Origin: Marinobacter salexigens
GTDB lineage: Bacteria; Pseudomonadota; Gammaproteobacteria; Pseudomonadales; Oleiphilaceae
DNA length: 64,000 bases
Direction of reading: 5' to 3'
NCBI RefSeq assembly: GCF_002806945.1
Contig: NZ_NIHC01000001.1
Coordinates: 124,001 to 188,000 of the forward strand
A program made the position numbers and the translations under genes. The notes under the pieces were generated by a model that was not told where the DNA came from, made no database searches, and saw only the letters and a program-made list of their open reading frames with translations. The stretch's first letter is position 1. Each line of letters opens with the position of its first letter. Positions 51,076 to 59,276 of the stretch are shown here, piece after piece.

Positions 51076-51783
51076 ATGGCCAAGGGAATCGGCTTCTCCC
51101 GCTCCTCGCACCTGCTATTCGTTCTGCTACTCGCTTCAGTGCTCACTTTTATTACCGGATGTGCCTCCAGAGAAGTTCCTGCCAATCTGGACTCGCAGCC
51201 TGAAAATGCATCAGGCTCCGATCTGTATCGGGCTGCAGCAGAAGGGGACTTTGATGCTGTCAGCAAACTGACAACGTCGGGTGCGCCCCTGAATACGCTG
51301 ACAGGAAACGGCACACCGCTAATGGCTGCTGTGCGAGCAAAGGCGGATCGTGTTGTGTGGTACCTCCTGAGTCAGGGCGCCAACCCGGATCTTGCTGAGC
51401 GCGATCAGGTTACACCTCTGATAGTCGCTTCAGGGCAAGGAGATCGCCGGCTTACGCGTCTGCTGCTATCTGCCGGAGCCAAGGTAAACGCTGAAGATCT
51501 GCAAGGCTATACCCCCGTTATGCGTGCTGCTGAAGCGGGGCAGTTATCGGTGGTGAAAATTTTGCTGACAGCAGGGGCAAACGTTAATGTCAGCCAAAAT
51601 GGCGAATCACTGTTGATGAAAGTGGTTTCTACTGGCGATCTTCTGACTGCAGAAATGCTTCTTGCAGCCGGTGCCGATGTAAACTTCCGCGCCGAGAATG
51701 GCGATACTGCGCTCGACGTAGCTCGGGCGAGCAACCACCAGGACCTGGAAATGCTGTTGGTACAGGCCGGCGCCGATCTTTAG
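51076..51783 (+). CDS. Ankyrin-repeat lipoprotein
   Basis: A 235-residue lipoprotein. A signal peptide (LLFVLLLASVLTFITGC) ends in a lipobox with the acylated Cys in ITGCAS. Residue +2 is Ala, so outer-membrane sorting is likely. Four or five ankyrin repeats follow (TPLMAAVRAKADRVVWYLLS, TPLIVASGQGDRRLTRLLLS, TPVMRAAEAGQLSVVKILLT, SLLMKVVSTGDLLTAEMLLA), a scaffold for protein binding in the periplasm. Partners are unknown. It converges with the enoyl-CoA hydratase family gene, 21 bp away. Confidence 0.9.
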   Translation: MAKGIGFSRSSHLLFVLLLASVLTFITGCASREVPANLDSQPENASGSDLYRAAAEGDFDAVSKLTTSGAPLNTLTGNGTPLMAAVRAKADRVVWYLLSQGANPDLAERDQVTPLIVASGQGDRRLTRLLLSAGAKVNAEDLQGYTPVMRAAEAGQLSVVKILLTAGANVNVSQNGESLLMKVVSTGDLLTAEMLLAAGADVNFRAENGDTALDVARASNHQDLEMLLVQAGADL

Positions 51784-51804
51784 CAGCCTGTGGTGTTCCA
51801 CGCA

Positions 51805-52908
51805 TTATTCCAGTTGCATGGGGTCCGTCTGATCGTCCCAAACGGGTAGGAAGTGGGCGTCAATAACCGCCTGAGGTACCTCTTTGATGCTGGCAAAAGA
51901 CCATTGGGGGGTCTGATCGCGGTCGATCAGCCTGGCTCTTATACCTTCAGCCAGATCGGGCCTGCGCACGCACTCCCACACCATGGCGAGTTCCATGCGG
52001 AATACGTCTTTCAGTGTCATCTGCTGAGCCTTCTTAAGCTGATTCCAGATCAACCAGGCTGACACCGGACAACCTTCTTTTAAGGTTTTAATGCAGGCTT
52101 GCCACCATTCAGTGTCGACGCGAGCTGCCAGCAGTCGGTCGATAATCTCCGGTAAGCTGGAGCCAGCACACAACCTTGCAATATCCCGTTCGTGTAACTC
52201 CAGGTGGCTGGTGGGCAGGGCAGAGTAATCCGGAGTTTCAAGCTGGCTCAACAATTGGAACAGCTGGTTGTCATCGGAAGCTACACGGCCACTCCAACGC
52301 TCTTCCTGTAGGCGTGATAACAGACATTCGTGGTGGTTGTCGGGCAGGGCTATATCTGCGAGCCCGACGCGCAGCGCATCGGCTACGTTCAGGCGTGCGC
52401 CGGTCAGGCCCATGAACAACCCAAGGCGCCCCGGCAGGCGATTCAGGAACCAACTGGCGCCAACGTCCGGAAACAGGCCAATGGTAATCTCTGGCATGGC
52501 CAGAATGGCGTCCGGTGTCAGTAGCCGGTAACGACAAGCGGAAAACAGGCCCAGGCCGCCACCCATAATAATACCGTGCCCGATTCCCACAACCGGCTTG
52601 GGAAACCTGTGCAGGGTATAATCCAGTTCGTACTCATGCCGGAAAACGCTGAAGGCCGCTTCGGGCCTGCTGGCACCTGTTAATGAGCGGTACAAATCCC
52701 GGACATCCCCGCCAGCGCAGAAACTCTTCGCCCCGGAACCACGTATCAGTACGACACAAATACGCTCATCATCAGCCCAGCGCCTGAGAGTGCTTCTGAT
52801 AGTAACGATCATATCTTCAGTGAGTGCGTTCAGTGTCGTAGGGGAGTTCAGGGTCAATAAGCCGATGTGGCCTTTGCGGCAGGGGAGTTCTTGAACCTCT
52901 ACAGACAT
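51805..52908 (-). CDS. Enoyl-CoA hydratase family, 3-hydroxyisobutyryl-CoA hydrolase-like
   Basis: A 367-residue crotonase-fold protein. The oxyanion-hole blocks are FCAGGDVRDLYR and GIIMGGGLGLFSACRYRLL, and a C-terminal helical extension (about 260-367) has the ECH_2 pattern (MELAMVWECVRRPDLAEGIRARLIDRDQ), typical of 3-hydroxyisobutyryl-CoA hydrolase in valine degradation. An enoyl-CoA hydratase role is possible. No other valine-catabolic genes are adjacent, so the pathway is inferred from family only. Confidence 0.88.
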   Translation of the reverse strand: MSVEVQELPCRKGHIGLLTLNSPTTLNALTEDMIVTIRSTLRRWADDERICVVLIRGSGAKSFCAGGDVRDLYRSLTGASRPEAAFSVFRHEYELDYTLHRFPKPVVGIGHGIIMGGGLGLFSACRYRLLTPDAILAMPEITIGLFPDVGASWFLNRLPGRLGLFMGLTGARLNVADALRVGLADIALPDNHHECLLSRLQEERWSGRVASDDNQLFQLLSQLETPDYSALPTSHLELHERDIARLCAGSSLPEIIDRLLAARVDTEWWQACIKTLKEGCPVSAWLIWNQLKKAQQMTLKDVFRMELAMVWECVRRPDLAEGIRARLIDRDQTPQWSFASIKEVPQAVIDAHFLPVWDDQTDPMQLE

Positions 52909-53128
52909 TAATAGTGTCTCCGGGTAGTAAAAAAGTTTTCTGATGCGGACTTTGGCCGTACAGTCTCAGTAACGGGATCAATGTTAAAAAAATCGAGTCT
53001 TGCCACAAAAGCATTGATCTATGGCATTTGCGCGATGTTACGTCTGTGCTATAACTTTCAACCAGTTTCCGGTTCGGCTTAGAGTACCGTTTCGCACTAC
53101 TTAAAACGATGATGAGAGGTTAATCATA

Positions 53129-53458
53129 ATGAAGCTTAAACACTATGCTGTTGCAGGCCTTTTTGCACTAGGCGCCACCGTTCCTGCTGTCTCTGCTGCA
53201 GGTGATGTGGAGGCAGGCAAGGCAAAGTCAGCGGTTTGTGCTGCTTGCCATGGCCAGAACGGGATTGCCCAGATCCCAATGTACGCCAACCTTGCGGGCC
53301 AGCATGAACAGTACCTGGTTTCTGCGCTCAAGGCCTATAGAAGCAAAGAGCGCAACGGTGGCATGGCTGCCATCATGCAGGGCCAGGCAGCGGCTCTCAG
53401 TGATGAGGATATTGCGAATCTTGCAGCCTACTATGCAAGTTTGCCCGCTGGCGGTTAA
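53129..53458 (+). CDS. Periplasmic class I cytochrome c
   Basis: A 109-residue monohaem cytochrome. A signal peptide ends VSAAG, the haem site is CAACHGQNG with the His ligand, and a distal Met ligand is supplied by [30 protein letters not shown] is the usual C-terminal helix of cytochrome c553/c4-like domains. It should carry electrons in the periplasm between a quinol-linked complex and an oxidase. It stands alone and ends in a terminator shared with the converging ppnN. Confidence 0.9.
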   Translation: MKLKHYAVAGLFALGATVPAVSAAGDVEAGKAKSAVCAACHGQNGIAQIPMYANLAGQHEQYLVSALKAYRSKERNGGMAAIMQGQAAALSDEDIANLAAYYASLPAGG

Positions 53459-53472
53459 TTAATGCTTTGGCA

Positions 53473-53502
53473 TCAATACAGCAGCTCAGGCTGCTGTATT
53501 GA
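53473..53502. terminator. Bidirectional terminator spanning the ppnN stop codon
   Basis: A 13-bp perfect stem (53473-53485 with 53490-53502) with a four-base loop. The ppnN stop codon begins in the loop (53486-53488), so the right arm encodes the last residues (NTAA). There is no T-run on either strand, so intrinsic termination strength is uncertain, but symmetry and placement between convergent genes suit two-way 3' end formation. Confidence 0.6.
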
Positions 53503-54868
53503 CAATGCGGTAACTTGGCCGATAAGCAGAGGGCCCAGGGAGTTTCATGCGATTATTGGCAATGAAACGCTCAAGCATTGCTTCAAGAGGTTTGATCAGG
53601 GTTGGGTCTCCTGTGATTTCAAAAGGCCCCTTCTCCTGCACTTTTCGGATACCCCCATCCTTTACGTTTCCGGCGACTATGCCACTGAACGCCTTTCTCA
53701 GGTTTGCAGCAATCAGATGTACCGGCTGATCACGGTGTAGCTCAAGAGCCAGCATGTTTTCGTGGTCCGGCTCGAAAGGTTGCTGGAATACCGGGTCGAT
53801 TTTTAGCATCCAATTGAAATAATAGGCGTCCTGCATGGCGCGCCGGAAGGTTTCTACATCCTTGATGCCCTTTTTCATGGTCTGCGCTACCCGAACAGGA
53901 TCATCAATAATAATTTCGTATTTGCTGGTGGCCTCTTCTCCAAGCGCGTTACGGATGAAGTTGTCGATCATCTCGAAATATTCGGCATTTTCTTTCCTGC
54001 CTGTGAATATCACCGGGAAGGGCAGGTCCACGTTGTCCGGGTGCAGAAGAATGCCCAGCAGGTAAAGAATCTCCTCGGCAGTGCCAACACCACCAGGGAA
54101 AACAACAACGCCGTGCCCGCAGCGAACAAAGGCTTCCAGTCGCTTTTCGATGTCCGGCATGATAATCAGTTCATTAACGATGGGGTTGGGAGCTTCTGCA
54201 CCAATGATGCCAGGTTCGGTAATACCGATATAGCGGCCGTTTTTTACCCGCTGTTTCGCATGCGCTATTGTGGCTCCCTTCATGGGCCCCTTCATGGCGC
54301 CCGGGCCACACCCGGTGCATATGCTTAACTCACGCAGGCCAAGCTGGTGGCCAACTTCCTTGCTGTACTGATATTCCTCATGGCTGATGGAGTGGCCGCC
54401 CCAGCATACCACCAGGTCGGGCTGGCGACCGGTTTGCAGGGCCCGGGCATTGCGCAGTATATGGAAGACCATATTGGTCAGCTCGTCAGGCCCATTGCCC
54501 TTCAGAATTCCGGCAAACTTTGGTGTAGAGTGGGTGTAAACAATATCCCGCAGAACCGAGAACAGGTGCTCGCGATTTGCCAAAAGCATCTCGTCGTCTA
54601 CAAACGCATGCGCTGGCGCATTAATCAGCTCCAGTTTGAGACCTCTGGGTTGTGGTATCAGGCGTATATCGAAATCCGCATAGGTCTTCATCAGGTCCTG
54701 ACAGTCATCGGTCACGGCACCCGTGTTCAGAACAGCGAGGGCGCATTGCCTGAACAATCGGTACAGGCCGCCCTCGCTTTTATCCTTGAGTAGATTGACC
54801 TCGTGATTGGACAATATTTCCAGGCTGCCCTCAGGTGAAACAAGGGCATTGATGGTTGGTGCGGTCAT
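53486..54868 (-). CDS. ppnN: Nucleotide 5'-monophosphate nucleosidase PpnN (LOG family)
   Basis: A 460-residue enzyme that cleaves ribose-5-phosphate from purine and pyrimidine monophosphates. In E. coli it is activated by (p)ppGpp. The LOG catalytic motif is VVVFPGGVGTAEE, with upstream LVVCWGGHSISHEEYQYS and TGCGPGAMKGPMKGA. The N-terminal PpnN-specific region (SPEGSLEILSNHEVNLL) and long C-terminal domain match that family. ATG 54868 has AGGAG at about 11 bases; the frame extends to 54916 without a better site. It runs divergently from thiI. Confidence 0.92.
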   Translation of the reverse strand: MTAPTINALVSPEGSLEILSNHEVNLLKDKSEGGLYRLFRQCALAVLNTGAVTDDCQDLMKTYADFDIRLIPQPRGLKLELINAPAHAFVDDEMLLANREHLFSVLRDIVYTHSTPKFAGILKGNGPDELTNMVFHILRNARALQTGRQPDLVVCWGGHSISHEEYQYSKEVGHQLGLRELSICTGCGPGAMKGPMKGATIAHAKQRVKNGRYIGITEPGIIGAEAPNPIVNELIIMPDIEKRLEAFVRCGHGVVVFPGGVGTAEEILYLLGILLHPDNVDLPFPVIFTGRKENAEYFEMIDNFIRNALGEEATSKYEIIIDDPVRVAQTMKKGIKDVETFRRAMQDAYYFNWMLKIDPVFQQPFEPDHENMLALELHRDQPVHLIAANLRKAFSGIVAGNVKDGGIRKVQEKGPFEITGDPTLIKPLEAMLERFIANNRMKLPGPSAYRPSYRIVNTAA

Positions 54869-54978
54869 GAATGGAAAAGCTCCTGAGTGTTGCGGTAATA
54901 CCCGATTTTGAGGCATAACGCCGAAGCGTTACACTATGCGCTCTCCTGATCATACACCATTCGACAAAACGCCCATTT

Positions 54979-56433
54979 ATGAAACTTCTTATTCGTCCAG
55001 CCTCCGAGGTTGCCATCAAGAGCAAGCCTGTCCGTCGTCAGCAGATGCGTCAGTTGCGCCAGAACATCCGTAAACTAATGGCCCGGCTCGACGAGAGCAT
55101 TGTGGTTAAAGGAAGCTGGGACAGGGTTAGTGTAGATGTACCTGAGGGCCAAGGCCTGGATGGTGCAGTTGTTGATGAAATTATGCGAATTCCTGGAATT
55201 TCAACTATCCAGGAAATTGCAGCCTTTCCCCTTGTGAGCCTGGAAGACATTGCAGAGAAGGCCGTGGAAGTATTTGCGGGCAGGTTGGATGGAAAATCTT
55301 TTGCCGTTCGCGCTCGTCGACACGGAACCCACGACTTCCGTTCGATAGACATCCAGCGTTTTGTAGGCAGCGAACTGTTTCTTTCCGCTTCTGACACCAG
55401 CGTAGATTTGCGCTCACCTGATGTGGAGGTGCGTATTGAGGTTGCGGATGACCATTTCCACATTACCCAACGTAAGCACCGTGGTTTGGGTGGTTTCCCA
55501 CTGGGCACCATTGAGAATGTGATGACGCTGATGTCAGGTGGTTATGACTCATCGGTCGCTGCCTACCTGATGTTGCGGCGAGGGCTGCGTAACCACTTTT
55601 TGTTTTTCAATCTTGGCGGGGTTGCTCATGAGGTGGGCGTGCGCCAGGTGGTTCATTATTTGTGGGATCGCTACGGAGCCTCTCACGGTGCCAAGTTTAT
55701 CTCTGTGCCCTTTGAGGGCGTGGTGGAAGAAATCATGCAGTCTGTCGGGCACCGGCACTGGGGTGTGGTGCTCAAGCGGCAAATGCTCAAGGCTGCGAGC
55801 GAGATTGCACGGCACAATAATGCTACTGGTCTGGTAACCGGTGATGCGGTGGCGCAGGTGTCGAGCCAGACCCTCACCAACCTGAATGTGGTTGACAGGG
55901 CAAGCGACGAAGTGGTCTTGCGGCCTCTGGTCGCCATGGATAAGGAAGCCATTATCAAGCTGGCTCGGGAAATTGGTACTGAGCCCTATGCCCGCAACAT
56001 GCCTGAATACTGTGGCGTGATCTCCCAGAAACCGGCTACCAGAGCCAAGCTGCACCGGGTAGAGGCAGATGAGGCTGAAATGGACCCGGAGGTGCTGGAG
56101 CAGGCTATTGCAGCCCGCGAAGAAACCCTGGTCGGTGATTTGCTGGACACCACCACCACGCCAGAAGACGTTGAGTTGGTAAGAACGCCAGGGGTTAGTG
56201 ATGTAGTTGTAGATGTGCGCCACCCGGCGGAAAGGGAGCAGTCTCCTTTGGTGCTCACTGGTAACGAGATTATGCACATCCCGTTTTATGAGCTGAACCG
56301 CAAGGTGCCTGAACTGCCCGCCAACCGCCAGTACCTGTTGTATTGCGATCGTGGCACCATGAGCCGCATGCATGCAGTACACTTGAAAGCGGAAGGGCAC
56401 GAAAACGTTAAAGTTTACGCACCCGCCTCATAA
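54979..56433 (+). CDS. thiI: tRNA 4-thiouridine sulfurtransferase ThiI
   Basis: A 484-residue enzyme for 4-thiouridine at tRNA position 8 and for thiazole synthesis. A ferredoxin-like and THUMP region (about 1-165) binds tRNA. The PP-loop LMSGGYDSSVAAYL adenylates uridine. A rhodanese domain forms the C-terminus with the persulfide Cys in LLYCDRGTMSRMHAVHL, so this is the full-length, E. coli-like form. It converges with the next gene, with only four bases between the stops, so no independent terminator can fit. Confidence 0.96.
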   Translation: MKLLIRPASEVAIKSKPVRRQQMRQLRQNIRKLMARLDESIVVKGSWDRVSVDVPEGQGLDGAVVDEIMRIPGISTIQEIAAFPLVSLEDIAEKAVEVFAGRLDGKSFAVRARRHGTHDFRSIDIQRFVGSELFLSASDTSVDLRSPDVEVRIEVADDHFHITQRKHRGLGGFPLGTIENVMTLMSGGYDSSVAAYLMLRRGLRNHFLFFNLGGVAHEVGVRQVVHYLWDRYGASHGAKFISVPFEGVVEEIMQSVGHRHWGVVLKRQMLKAASEIARHNNATGLVTGDAVAQVSSQTLTNLNVVDRASDEVVLRPLVAMDKEAIIKLAREIGTEPYARNMPEYCGVISQKPATRAKLHRVEADEAEMDPEVLEQAIAAREETLVGDLLDTTTTPEDVELVRTPGVSDVVVDVRHPAEREQSPLVLTGNEIMHIPFYELNRKVPELPANRQYLLYCDRGTMSRMHAVHLKAEGHENVKVYAPAS

Positions 56434-56437
56434 AGTA

Positions 56438-57451
56438 TCAGCTTCCCATTCCTTTGAAGAACTGCTGTACGTTCTCGCTCAGGCTGTCCAGGTCATAGCC
56501 GCCTTCCTGCACGACAAGTGTAGGAAGGCCTAGCTGGCGCATGTGTGTGCCGAGTTTGCAGAAGCCTTCTGAGGAGACAGACACCTTGGCTTGAGGATCG
56601 TCTTTATAGATATCAAAGCCCAGTGTCAGAATCAGTGCATCCGGCTGGAACAATTTGATAGCAGCCATGGCCTCCTCAAGTTTTCTGAAGAAGTCCTCTT
56701 CGGATGAGCCATGAGGCATGGGGAGGTTGATGTTGTAACCATATCCATCGCCTTCGCCGCGCTCATTCTCGAATCCAGAGACTACCGGATAAAAGTTGGT
56801 TGGGTCGCCGTGGATGGATATATAGAGGACATCACTGCGATCGTAGAAGATTTCCTGGATACCCTGGCCGTGATGCATGTCGGGATCCAGAATAACCAGG
56901 CGAGGGAATCTGGGTTTCATATGCTCGGCGGCAATGGCAGCATTGTTGAGATAGCAGAAACCACCTGCCGAGTCCTTACGGGCATGATGCCCGGGTGGAC
57001 GACACACTGCGTAGGAGGTGCGGTCTCCAGCCATGAGCGCGTCGGCGGCGGCCACAGCCGTTTGAGCGGACCAGTAAGCTGCTTCCCATGTGTGCTCCCC
57101 GATGGGGCTGCTGCCGTCAGCCTGATACCGGGCCGCTTCTGCCAGGATGCCTGTCAGGTGGTTGGGGGAGTGTACGAAGATATTGGACATGACTTCCTCC
57201 CCCCAGTCGTCCATTTCTTTCCAGCGGCGATGGGCCGATTCGAGAAAGCGCAGATACCCCAGGTCGTGTACCTTGGAAATTGGCCTCGCGCCCTGATCGG
57301 AAGGCTGTAATACCGGAATGCCTGCCTCTTTCAAGCCTTCCAGCATTTGGTTGGTGCGATCCGGTACCTCTTGAGGCTGTCGCATCTGGCCCCGGGTGAA
57401 GTAGGACTGGGGGGAGTGCTTGTCTTGCGCGGGATGGAAAAACGCTTTCAT
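56438..57451 (-). CDS. Acetylpolyamine amidohydrolase (histone deacetylase family)
   Basis: A 337-residue zinc deacetylase. Catalytic blocks are RPPGHHARKDSAGGFCYLNN (His-His dyad) and ILDPDMHHGQGIQEIFY (Asp and His zinc ligands), with the third Asp region TLGFDIYKDDP and GGYDLDSL. The N-terminus (FHPAQDKHSPQSYF) matches acetylpolyamine amidohydrolases, which free acetate from N-acetylputrescine or acetylcadaverine. It points away from an aldehyde dehydrogenase gene 210 bp off; the two could serve one polyamine route. Substrate is inferred. Confidence 0.9.
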   Translation of the reverse strand: MKAFFHPAQDKHSPQSYFTRGQMRQPQEVPDRTNQMLEGLKEAGIPVLQPSDQGARPISKVHDLGYLRFLESAHRRWKEMDDWGEEVMSNIFVHSPNHLTGILAEAARYQADGSSPIGEHTWEAAYWSAQTAVAAADALMAGDRTSYAVCRPPGHHARKDSAGGFCYLNNAAIAAEHMKPRFPRLVILDPDMHHGQGIQEIFYDRSDVLYISIHGDPTNFYPVVSGFENERGEGDGYGYNINLPMPHGSSEEDFFRKLEEAMAAIKLFQPDALILTLGFDIYKDDPQAKVSVSSEGFCKLGTHMRQLGLPTLVVQEGGYDLDSLSENVQQFFKGMGS

Positions 57452-57661
57452 TATCCGACCTCCTGGATTTCCTGTATTACTCCGGGACTGTGCACACAGA
57501 TACCGAGTATGAGCATTGGGAGTATAGGCACAGATCAGGAATGGTCAAAAGGCGAGGTATCGACTTTACAGGTAGTGATTCAGCATCCAAGATGAAAGGC
57601 GGATTCCACATACAAACCTATACACCTTCCGGGTGTCGTTACTGATTGAACAGGAGCCGAA

Positions 57662-59116
57662 ATGATCGAGTCACCACTGCTGGGAAAGATGACTGGCTAC
57701 ATCGGCGGTCGCTGGACTGACAATGAGCAGGGCAACACCTTTGATGTATACAACCCGGCAACGGGAAAGGTGATTGCACAGGTTGCTTCCATGCCTGAAA
57801 GCGAAGTGATAGCAGCGGTTGAAGCGGGCAAATCCGCACTGCAGCTAACCAATCCTTACTCCATCGAAACCCGTAAGAAGTGGCTCGAAGATATTCGTGA
57901 TGCACTCCGGGCAAACAAAGAAGAGGTGGGGCGAATACTGTGTCTGGAACATGGCAAGCCGCTGAATGAAGCCCAGGGAGAAGTGGATTACGCCGCGGGC
58001 TTTTTTGACTACTGCTCCAAAAACATTCAAACGCTGGATGCCCAGGAACTCCCGGGAAAACCCCGTGACTGCACCTGGACAGTCCACTATCGCCCTGTTG
58101 GCGTTGCCGCACTCATCACGCCCTGGAACTTTCCCATTGGCATGATCGCCAAAAAACTTTCGGCCGCCTTGGCCGCGGGCTGCCCTTCTGTGATCAAGCC
58201 GGCGAGCGAAACCCCGTTGACCATGATTGCGCTGTTCGACTTGATGGACAAGCATGTGAGCCTGCCTGATGGCATGGTGAACCTGGTGATGGGCAAGGCC
58301 AGCGTGATTGGCAAGGTTCTGTGCGAAAGCCCGGATGTGCCCATGCTGAGTTTTACCGGGTCGACAGAAGTAGGCCAAAAGCTGGTTGTGGACACTGCCG
58401 ATCAGATTAAGAAGCTGGCTCTGGAGTTGGGTGGTAACGCGCCGTTTATCGTGTTTGATGATGCGGATCTGGACGCCGCTGCAGATAACCTGATTGCCAA
58501 CAAGTTCCGCGGCGGTGGGCAAACCTGCGTGTGTGCAAACCGGATTTTTATCCATGAAAATGTCATGGGTGCATTCTCCGAAAAGCTTGCCGAGCGTGTA
58601 AACAAGATGACTGTCGGCGATGGTATTAACGGAGATGTGGATCTGGGCCCGCTGATCAATCAGGCCGGCTTCGACAAGGTGAAGCAGCATCTGGAAGATG
58701 CCTTGGCCAAGGGAGCCTCGCTGGTAGCTGGTAAAGATCCCGGCGAACTCGGTGATGGGCACCTGTTCTTCCCTCCAACGGTTGTGTCGGGGGTGACTCG
58801 GGAAATGCGTTGTTTCCGGGAGGAAACCTTCGGGCCCTTGGTGCCTATGGCCAGCTTCCGCACTGAAGAAGAGGTTATCGCAGCGGGTAACGATACCGAG
58901 TTTGGCCTGGCTTCCTACGTGTTCACGGCGGATACCGAGCGAGCACAGCGTGTTGCTGCCGGCCTGCGGTTTGGGCATGTAGGCTGGAATACCGGCACAG
59001 GGCCTACGCCAGAGGCACCTTTTGGCGGTATGAAAGCTTCAGGAACTGGCCGCGAAGGTGGGCATGAGGGGTTGTTCGAGTTTGTCGAGGCGCAAACAGT
59101 GCCCAGGGGCTTCTGA
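57662..59116 (+). CDS. NAD(P)-dependent succinate-semialdehyde dehydrogenase-like
   Basis: A 484-residue aldehyde dehydrogenase. Visible landmarks are the cofactor segment PWNFPIGMIAKKLSAALAAG, the hinge FTGSTEVGQKL, the general base Glu in LELGGNAPF, and the nucleophile Cys in GGGQTCVCANR. EETFGPLVP and the C-terminal PFGGMKASGTGREGG suit the succinate-semialdehyde/GabD group, acting at the end of GABA and putrescine breakdown. AGGAGC precedes the ATG. The aldehyde specificity is inferred. Ends in a strong hairpin. Confidence 0.9.
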   Translation: MIESPLLGKMTGYIGGRWTDNEQGNTFDVYNPATGKVIAQVASMPESEVIAAVEAGKSALQLTNPYSIETRKKWLEDIRDALRANKEEVGRILCLEHGKPLNEAQGEVDYAAGFFDYCSKNIQTLDAQELPGKPRDCTWTVHYRPVGVAALITPWNFPIGMIAKKLSAALAAGCPSVIKPASETPLTMIALFDLMDKHVSLPDGMVNLVMGKASVIGKVLCESPDVPMLSFTGSTEVGQKLVVDTADQIKKLALELGGNAPFIVFDDADLDAAADNLIANKFRGGGQTCVCANRIFIHENVMGAFSEKLAERVNKMTVGDGINGDVDLGPLINQAGFDKVKQHLEDALAKGASLVAGKDPGELGDGHLFFPPTVVSGVTREMRCFREETFGPLVPMASFRTEEEVIAAGNDTEFGLASYVFTADTERAQRVAAGLRFGHVGWNTGTGPTPEAPFGGMKASGTGREGGHEGLFEFVEAQTVPRGF

Positions 59117-59134
59117 TTACAGGGCCGTCCAATT

Positions 59135-59172
59135 AAATAATGAAGGCGAGCCATGGCTCGCCTTCATTATTT
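59135..59172. terminator. Strong terminator after the aldehyde dehydrogenase
   Basis: An 18-bp perfect stem (59135-59152 with 59155-59172) with only two unpaired bases, or 17 bp with a four-base loop. The foot is AT-rich (AAATAATG/CATTATTT), giving a U-rich 3' side. It separates the dehydrogenase from uvrD. Confidence 0.85.
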
Positions 59173-59223
59173 GGGTTATGCATGTTGCTATCATTCGGGG
59201 CTGGGGCAGGCTCGGTCACGACT

Positions 59224-59232
59224 TGTTATAAT
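59224..59232 (+). promoter_or_regulatory. Extended -10 promoter of uvrD
   Basis: TGTTATAAT is a perfect extended -10 (TGn plus TATAAT), about 45 bp before the uvrD ATG. No good -35 lies at 17 bp, which is usual for extended -10 promoters. No LexA-type operator is evident between it and the gene. Confidence 0.55.
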
Positions 59233-59276
59233 CCTCCGTCTGATTTCCTCATTCCCCGGACTACAGTGATTTCCCC

